Shown: positions 24,054-28,649 of the stretch, piece by piece
How the letters are laid out: the number at the start of each line of letters is the position of its first letter
Position numbering within the stretch: the stretch's first letter is position 1
From: CAZMCT01 sp964564785
Lineage (GTDB): Bacteria > Planctomycetota > Phycisphaerae > UBA1845 > Fen-1342
DNA length: 28,649 bases
Reading direction: 5' to 3'
NCBI GenBank assembly: GCA_964564785.1
Contig: CAZMCT010000040.1
Span: 1 to 28,649 of the forward strand
Notes under the pieces: generated by a model
Told to the model about the DNA's origin: nothing
Databases searched by the model: none
What the model saw: only the letters and a program-made list of their open reading frames with translations
Position numbers and translations under genes: made by a program

Positions 24054-26351
24054 ATGCGAACTCTGATCGGTCTGGTTCTGCCTTTGGGCCTCACGGCTGT
24101 GTTGGCCGGCGCGAACGGCCTGCCGCCCTCCGGCGAGCGCGAAGCGCTGGTCCGCGTCGTGTCCCTGTGGCAAGGCGACTGCAACGGCAGCAACCGCTCC
24201 TCGTGGGACGACATGGTTGCGGCCTGGTACATCGAGATCGGGAATCCGCTGCCCCCGCCGCTCGGCCGCGGCGACCAGCGCTGGGTCTGGGACGGCTTCT
24301 ACCACAACTCCTGGAATAGCGGCGCGAGCTACATCCGCGACAGCGATTTCACCGACACGGCCGTCGTGCCCTGGGGCCGCGACCACTGGAACGACCGGCC
24401 GGACGACGTTGACGTGTGCATGGCCGCGTTCCACGGCGCCAATGCGGCCGACGGCGGGTGGTGCGGCCAGGTCTACAAGGACGAGCCCGGCGAGGGCAAT
24501 TGCTGGACCGCGCAGGCCCACATGGAGTTTGGCGATATCGACCTGGAGTTCCTGCATCTCTCCTCGTGCGCCAGCATGGACGCCGAGGACTGGCACCCCA
24601 ACTGGTCGCGCTCCTTCAAGGGCGTGCACCAGGTCAACGGCTTTGACGGCGTGATGTATATCTTCAACACCTGGCCGTTCCGCTACGCCGACTTCGCCGA
24701 GGACTCGTTCGACTGCCCGATCGCGCTGGCCTGGCTCGACAACATGTACGTCTACCGCTGCTTCGCCGACGACAACGACCCGGCCCCGCAGCGCCGCGAC
24801 CAGGCCCCTGTCTCGCGCGGCGTCGGCGTCGGCCCCTCCGGCCAGAGCAATTGTTGGAGCCGCATGTATTCCGAGCGCTACGACAACGTCTGGTCGAGCG
24901 ACCCGGTGACGCCCACCTGGCATGGCGTGCTCTACATCATCGGCGCGCAGGCCCTCGGCCAGCCGCCGCTCGGCGGCGTGTACACCGGCTGCATCCCGAG
25001 CGAAGGGTTCGCACCCGCGCCGGCCGAGTTGTGGCCGGCGCTGCGCTCCGATGACGACATCCCGCCGCTGCCGCGCCCGCTGACCCGCGCGGATTATCGG
25101 GCCCGCATCAGCCTGCTCCTGCCCGCCTACGACAACGGCCTGCTTCTGCCCGCGGTCGGCCCCGACTGGATCCCCGGCGCGACGCCGCAACGCCTGGCTT
25201 CCGCCCTCGGCGATCCGCTGCCCGACGTCATTCTTACCGAAGAATGGCGCACCGAGGCCCGCGACTCCGCCAACACCCGCGTGACCAAGATCGACACCGA
25301 CCGCGGCAAGGTGCGTTACATCAATCGCGCCCGGCTGCTCAACTGGGACACCGACCCGCACGTGGCCTGGCCCGAGTCGGCCGCGTACGCGCTGGCCCTC
25401 GATTTCATGAGTCAAATGTCGATCCCGTTGAGCGAGACCGAAACAAGTGACATCCGCGTCGAGACCGTCCAGGGTGCCGATTTCATGGATTCGCAGCGTG
25501 CCAGCGATCCGTTTTCGACGCACGAGTCCGAGCGCTGGGTCACGGTTCCGCGTTCCATCAACGGCCTGCCGCTTCTCGATGAGCATCTGCGGATCGCCGT
25601 TTCCAACCTGGGCCAGATCTCGCGCGTCCTGGCCATCTGGCCGCAGTTCATGCTCCGCCCCGACCTCACGCTCCGCCCGCCGGCTGACGTGATCGAGGAA
25701 CTGACCGACCGCGTCTTCGAGGCCGAGAAGGGTGCCGAAGTCGGCCTGCACGTCTTCCTGGCCTACGCCCGCGCCGGGACCGACTACCTCCCCGTGGCGG
25801 TCGCGTCGTTCGACGACCCGCACTCCGGTCAGATCGTGCAGGTCCCGCTGGTGGACGTGCCGCCCGACGGCGATTACGACGGCGTGCCCGACGTCGTCGA
25901 CAATTGCCCGGCCGCGCACAACCTCCGCCAGCAGGACGTCGACCAGGACGGCCTCGGCGACGCCTGCGACAACTGCCGCTCGGTGTACAACCCGGGCCAG
26001 GACGACGGTGACGCCGACGGTCTGGGCGACGCCTGCCAAGTCCCGGAGGGCGGCTGCATCCTGGCGGACGGCTCGTGCGAGGTGATCGACGCCGTGCAAT
26101 GCCGCGAGGCCGCCGGCACCTATCGGGGCGACGGCACGCTGTGCCCGAACCAGCCGGGGCTGCGCGGCGACGCCGATTGCGACGGCGTGGTCGATTTCTC
26201 GGATATCAACGCGTTCGTGCTCGCGCTCTCGAATCCCGCCGCCTGGCAGGCCGCGTACCCCGAGTGCGACCTGTACAACTGCGACTGCAACGGCAACGGC
26301 AGCGCCGGTTTCGACGACATCAACCCGTTCGTCGCGATCCTCTCGCAGTAG
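24054..26351 (+). CDS. Secreted dockerin protein with DUF6345-like N-terminal domain and thrombospondin type 3 repeats
   Basis: A 765-residue exported protein. The ATG at 24054 has GGAGG six bases upstream; the signal peptide is RTLIGLVLPLGLTAVLAGA. Residues about 35-260 resemble the uncharacterised DUF6345 type: VDVCMAAFHGANAADGG with His127, then DIDLEFLHLSSCASMD with Cys172, then WSRSFKGVHQVNGFDGV. A His followed by a Cys after a hydrophobic strand recalls caspase/gingipain-fold peptidases, but this is inference. The middle region (about 330-600) is not recognised. Then come two thrombospondin type 3-like calcium repeats (DGVPDVVDNCP, DGLGDACDNC), a Cys module (GGCILADGSCEVIDAVQCRE) and a dockerin (705-765; GDADCDGVVDFSDIN...NGNGSAGFDDIN). 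No other gene shares its transcript as far as I can see. Confidence 0.85.
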   Translation: MRTLIGLVLPLGLTAVLAGANGLPPSGEREALVRVVSLWQGDCNGSNRSSWDDMVAAWYIEIGNPLPPPLGRGDQRWVWDGFYHNSWNSGASYIRDSDFTDTAVVPWGRDHWNDRPDDVDVCMAAFHGANAADGGWCGQVYKDEPGEGNCWTAQAHMEFGDIDLEFLHLSSCASMDAEDWHPNWSRSFKGVHQVNGFDGVMYIFNTWPFRYADFAEDSFDCPIALAWLDNMYVYRCFADDNDPAPQRRDQAPVSRGVGVGPSGQSNCWSRMYSERYDNVWSSDPVTPTWHGVLYIIGAQALGQPPLGGVYTGCIPSEGFAPAPAELWPALRSDDDIPPLPRPLTRADYRARISLLLPAYDNGLLLPAVGPDWIPGATPQRLASALGDPLPDVILTEEWRTEARDSANTRVTKIDTDRGKVRYINRARLLNWDTDPHVAWPESAAYALALDFMSQMSIPLSETETSDIRVETVQGADFMDSQRASDPFSTHESERWVTVPRSINGLPLLDEHLRIAVSNLGQISRVLAIWPQFMLRPDLTLRPPADVIEELTDRVFEAEKGAEVGLHVFLAYARAGTDYLPVAVASFDDPHSGQIVQVPLVDVPPDGDYDGVPDVVDNCPAAHNLRQQDVDQDGLGDACDNCRSVYNPGQDDGDADGLGDACQVPEGGCILADGSCEVIDAVQCREAAGTYRGDGTLCPNQPGLRGDADCDGVVDFSDINAFVLALSNPAAWQAAYPECDLYNCDCNGNGSAGFDDINPFVAILSQ

Positions 26352-26398
26352 CGCCGGACCTCCGAGTCCCGCGCGCCGGCGCAGAAGCGCTCCTTGCG

Positions 26399-26494
26399 TG
26401 TCATTCCGAGGAGCGCAGCAACGAGGAATCTGGCTGCGGACGAGGGAGTCGCGCATCGCGAGCCCTTTCGATCCCGGCCAGATTCCTCCGCGCC
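26399..26494. repeat. GTCATTCCGAGGAGCGCAGC-type inverted repeat
   Basis: The left arm 26399-26434 (TGTCATTCCGAGGAGCGCAG, then CAACGAGGAATCTGGC) faces GGCCAGATTCCTCCGCGCC at 26476-26494. It lies between the dockerin gene and the cysS promoter. Confidence 0.65.
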
Positions 26495-26556
26495 CCAACG
26501 CGGCGGTCGGACCGACAACCGGCACGGATCGTCACACACATCCGCTTGTCCCTCGC

Positions 26557-26585
26557 TTGCGCTTCGGCCTAGGATGGGCTAGAAT
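26557..26585 (+). promoter_or_regulatory. Sigma70-like promoter for cysS
   Basis: TTGCGC at 26557-26562 and TAGAAT at 26580-26585 with a 17-base spacer. The start codon is 32 bases beyond the -10, leaving a short leader without room for a T-box. Confidence 0.65.
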
Positions 26586-26617
26586 GCCCATTTCGCGTTC
26601 GGCGCACGAGGTGAGCG

Positions 26618-28210
26618 ATGGGATTGCGCGTCTTCAATACCCTCGGCCGGCGGATCGAGGACTTCGTCCCGCTCCAGCCCCCGCGGGTCGGCATGTACGT
26701 CTGCGGCCCGACCGTTTACGCCAACAGTCATCTCGGCCACGCCAAGAGCTACGTCAGCTTCGACGTCATTGTCCGCTGGCTGCGCCTCAGCGGCTACGAT
26801 GTCACCTACGTCCAGAATATCACCGACGTCGGCCACATGACCAACAACGATGAGGACGCCGGCGAAGACCCGATCATCCGCGAGGCCCGCCAGCGCGGCC
26901 AGCACCCGATGGCCGTGGTCGAATTCTTCATGCGCAGCTACCTCGAGGACATGGACGCGCTCAACGTCCTGCGCCCCGACGTCATGCCCCGCGCCACCGG
27001 CCACATCCCCGAGCAGATCGAGCTGGTCCGCGTCCTGCTCGACCGCAACTACGCTTACGAGGTCAACGGCTCGGTCTACTTCGACGTGAGCAAGGATCCC
27101 GACTACGGCAAGCTCAGCGGCCGCCGCGTCGAGGAAATGGAGGCCGGCGCCCGCGTCGCCGTCAATGAGGAAAAACGCCACCCGGCGGACTTCGCCCTGT
27201 GGAAGCGAGCCGACGCCAGCCACATCATGCGCTGGCCCAGCCCCTGGGGCGACGGCTTCCCCGGCTGGCACCTCGAATGCTCCGTGATGAGCCAGAAGTA
27301 TCTCGGCCGCACGTTCGACATCCACGGCGGCGGCATGGAAAACCAATTCCCGCATCACGAATGCGAGATCGCCCAGGCTGAATGCGCCACCGGCGCACCC
27401 TTCGTCCGCTACTGGCTGCACAACAACATGTGCACCATCAACGGCCAGAAGATGGGCAAGAGTCTCGGCAACTCCGTCTATCTCAAGGACCTCTTTCATA
27501 CGACGGTGCCGCTGCTCGACCGCAACGGGCACATCCTGGTCGAGCGGGCCTTCGAGCCGGCCGTCATCCGGCACTTCATCCTCACCAGCCACTACCGTAC
27601 GCCGCTGGACTTCTCCAACGAAGCGTTGCAAGCGGCCGAAAGCGGCACGTACAAGCTCCGCGACGTCGCCCGCGCGTTGCGCGACGCGGCGACCGCCCGG
27701 CTGGCGGCCGAAGGCGCCCCGCCCGCCCAGCCGCTGAGAGCCTCGACCCTCACTTCCGTCGACATCACGGGCACCTGGCGCTGCGGCCGGGCCCCCGCTC
27801 GGCCCGCGCCGGCCGCCGCGTCCGACGCCGTTCGCGCCGCACTGGCCGAGTGCCAGCGGAGCTTCACCGACGCGATGAACGAGGACTTCAACACTGCCGC
27901 GGCCATCGCGTCGCTGTTCGAATTCGCCCGTCAAGCCGCCTCCTGGGTACGCGACGGCGCTCCGCTCCCTGACCTGCTGGCGGCCGAGGCCCTCATGCAG
28001 CGGCTGGCCGGCGACGCCCTCGGACTCCGCTGGACCGAGCCGATCGGCGGCCGCGACGCCCGCGCGCGCAACGACCTCATCCAGCTCCTCGTCGACCTGC
28101 GCAACGAGGCCCGTGCCGGCAAGAACTTCGCCCTCTCCGACCAGATCCGCCAGCGGCTTGCCGCGCTCGGCATCGAGCTCAAGGACACCGCCCGCGGAAC
28201 GGTCTGGTAA
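26618..28210 (+). CDS. cysS: Cysteinyl-tRNA synthetase
   Basis: Charges tRNA-Cys with cysteine in the cytoplasm. It is a class Ia synthetase of 530 residues, somewhat longer than the usual 460-500. The ATG at 26618 has GAGGTGA just upstream. The HIGH motif is HLGH (38-41) after MYVCGPTVYANS. The zinc site is visible as Cys29 (VCGPT), Cys221 (WHLECSVM) and the His/Glu cluster in FPHHECEIAQ. The KMSKS loop is KMGKSLGN (278-285), a variant seen in several phyla. Extra length comes from a Pro/Ala-rich insertion (about 365-405) between the catalytic core and the anticodon-binding helices. The C-terminal helix (DLIQLLVDLRNEARAGKNFA, then LSDQIRQRLAALGIELKDT) is typical, and the gene is intact. Confidence 0.97.
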   Translation: MGLRVFNTLGRRIEDFVPLQPPRVGMYVCGPTVYANSHLGHAKSYVSFDVIVRWLRLSGYDVTYVQNITDVGHMTNNDEDAGEDPIIREARQRGQHPMAVVEFFMRSYLEDMDALNVLRPDVMPRATGHIPEQIELVRVLLDRNYAYEVNGSVYFDVSKDPDYGKLSGRRVEEMEAGARVAVNEEKRHPADFALWKRADASHIMRWPSPWGDGFPGWHLECSVMSQKYLGRTFDIHGGGMENQFPHHECEIAQAECATGAPFVRYWLHNNMCTINGQKMGKSLGNSVYLKDLFHTTVPLLDRNGHILVERAFEPAVIRHFILTSHYRTPLDFSNEALQAAESGTYKLRDVARALRDAATARLAAEGAPPAQPLRASTLTSVDITGTWRCGRAPARPAPAAASDAVRAALAECQRSFTDAMNEDFNTAAAIASLFEFARQAASWVRDGAPLPDLLAAEALMQRLAGDALGLRWTEPIGGRDARARNDLIQLLVDLRNEARAGKNFALSDQIRQRLAALGIELKDTARGTVW

Positions 28211-28307
28211 CAGCCCGTTGACACAGGGGGCCACCTCCACGCCAATCGCCATCACGGTGGCGATCAGCGCCACTCCCGCGGTGCTGGTCCCCTGTTTCAA
28301 CACGCTG
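28211..28307. repeat. Dispersed palindromic element, copy D (best preserved)
   Basis: Directly after the cysS stop, CAGCCCGTTGACACAGGGGG faces an end that reads CAGCGTGTTGAAACAGGGGA on the minus strand. The centre is a perfect TCGCCA-tcacgg-TGGCGA hairpin (28246-28263). As RNA the whole element could fold into one long stem with a bulge on the right arm, and may also end cysS transcription. From 28308 to the next promoter I see nothing else. Confidence 0.7.
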
Positions 28308-28403
28308 GTAAGCCCCCAGCGGCAAAACGACGCCACTCCGGTTGTCGCGCTGCGCATCTCGTCATCTGCGGCGAAGTCCACACGCCTCGCTTGCGTCACC
28401 GGC

Positions 28404-28432
28404 TTCCCCCGCTCAACGCGCGGGCCTACAAT
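28404..28432 (+). promoter_or_regulatory. Possible promoter of the gene at 28489
   Basis: TACAAT at 28427-28432 is a good -10; TTCCCC at 28404-28409 is a poor -35 at 17-base spacing. Confidence 0.35.
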
Positions 28433-28488
28433 CCGAACTGCTTGCCGCCGGTCCATGGACGGAAACCCGAACGGGCAGGAGCTGTGCT

Positions 28489-28649
28489 GTGGTCCCAAGG
28501 AAGAACCGACCCGTCCTCTTCGAGGTTGTCGCGCGCACCCAACGAAAGAGCGGCCGCTCAGCCCTCTCGCGGCCACCTTCTGCAACGACCTCCGCCGCCG
28601 CGCCGGCACCCCCCACCCCCGCCCCGGCGCCCGCCACCCCCGCGCCGAC
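28489..28649 (+). CDS. 5' end of a gene running off the window
   Basis: A GTG at 28489 with GGAG at 28477-28480 opens a frame to the window end without a stop. It reads MVPRKNRPVLFEVVARTQRK, followed by SGRSALSRPPS and then a Pro/Ala-rich linker. I recall short basic starts with an R-P-[AV]-L-[FY]-E-V-[IV]-[AS]-R core from planctomycete proteins that later carry a LysM- or SPOR-like domain, but the window stops too early to name it. Support is the ribosome site, the -10 box and the codon pattern. Confidence 0.5.
   Translation, partial: MVPRKNRPVLFEVVARTQRKSGRSALSRPPSATTSAAAPAPPTPAPAPATPAP

Noticed and set aside
24054..26351. A cohesin or surface anchor partner within the dockerin proteins
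   Set aside because: I looked for cohesin-like domains, LPXTG and PEP-CTERM ends in all secreted proteins and saw none.

Overview
The window is GC-rich bacterial DNA. I read it as Planctomycetota, probably Phycisphaerae-like. The inference rests on several large secreted proteins that end in type I dockerin modules (GDLNCDG..DFGDINAFVLALSN...), Cys-rich GACC/GGC modules typical of planctomycete exoproteins, and TIR-like palindromes scattered between genes. A run of ten Ns shows that this is a draft scaffold, so a few oddities may be assembly artefacts.

Region 1 (1-2412): a btaB-btaA pair for the phosphorus-free betaine lipid DGTS. btaB is broken by the N gap and a stray HIT-protein fragment. 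Region 2 (2413-8243): housekeeping genes. These are a DUF502 membrane protein and a UvrD/PcrA helicase on the minus strand, a possible 21-residue membrane peptide, a GNAT acetyltransferase, and a convergent Nif3-like protein.

Region 3 (8244-20967): the exoprotein region. It holds a dockerin-bearing S8 protease, a convergent Cys-rich PPC/Ig-like protein with a single dockerin-like EF-hand, and a cupredoxin-CHRD-sugar dehydrogenase-dockerin gene interrupted by an in-frame TGA. A 1108-residue protein (unknown N-terminal domain, eight-bladed TolB-like propeller, Ig-like, LamG-like, dockerin) and a secreted helical-repeat protein with a Cys-rich tail follow. Most have signal peptides and strong Shine-Dalgarno sites.

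Region 4 (20968-28649): a repeat-rich gap, a XerC/D recombinase, divergent dprA, a fourth dockerin protein with an N-terminal domain carrying a His/Cys pair, cysS, and the start of a gene running off the end.

I found no defence system, CRISPR array, transposase, tRNA or rRNA. The most interesting items are: the about 95-102 bp inverted-repeat element present three times; the in-frame TGA inside an otherwise intact multidomain enzyme gene; the chimeric btaB; and the set of four C-terminal dockerins without any cohesin nearby.
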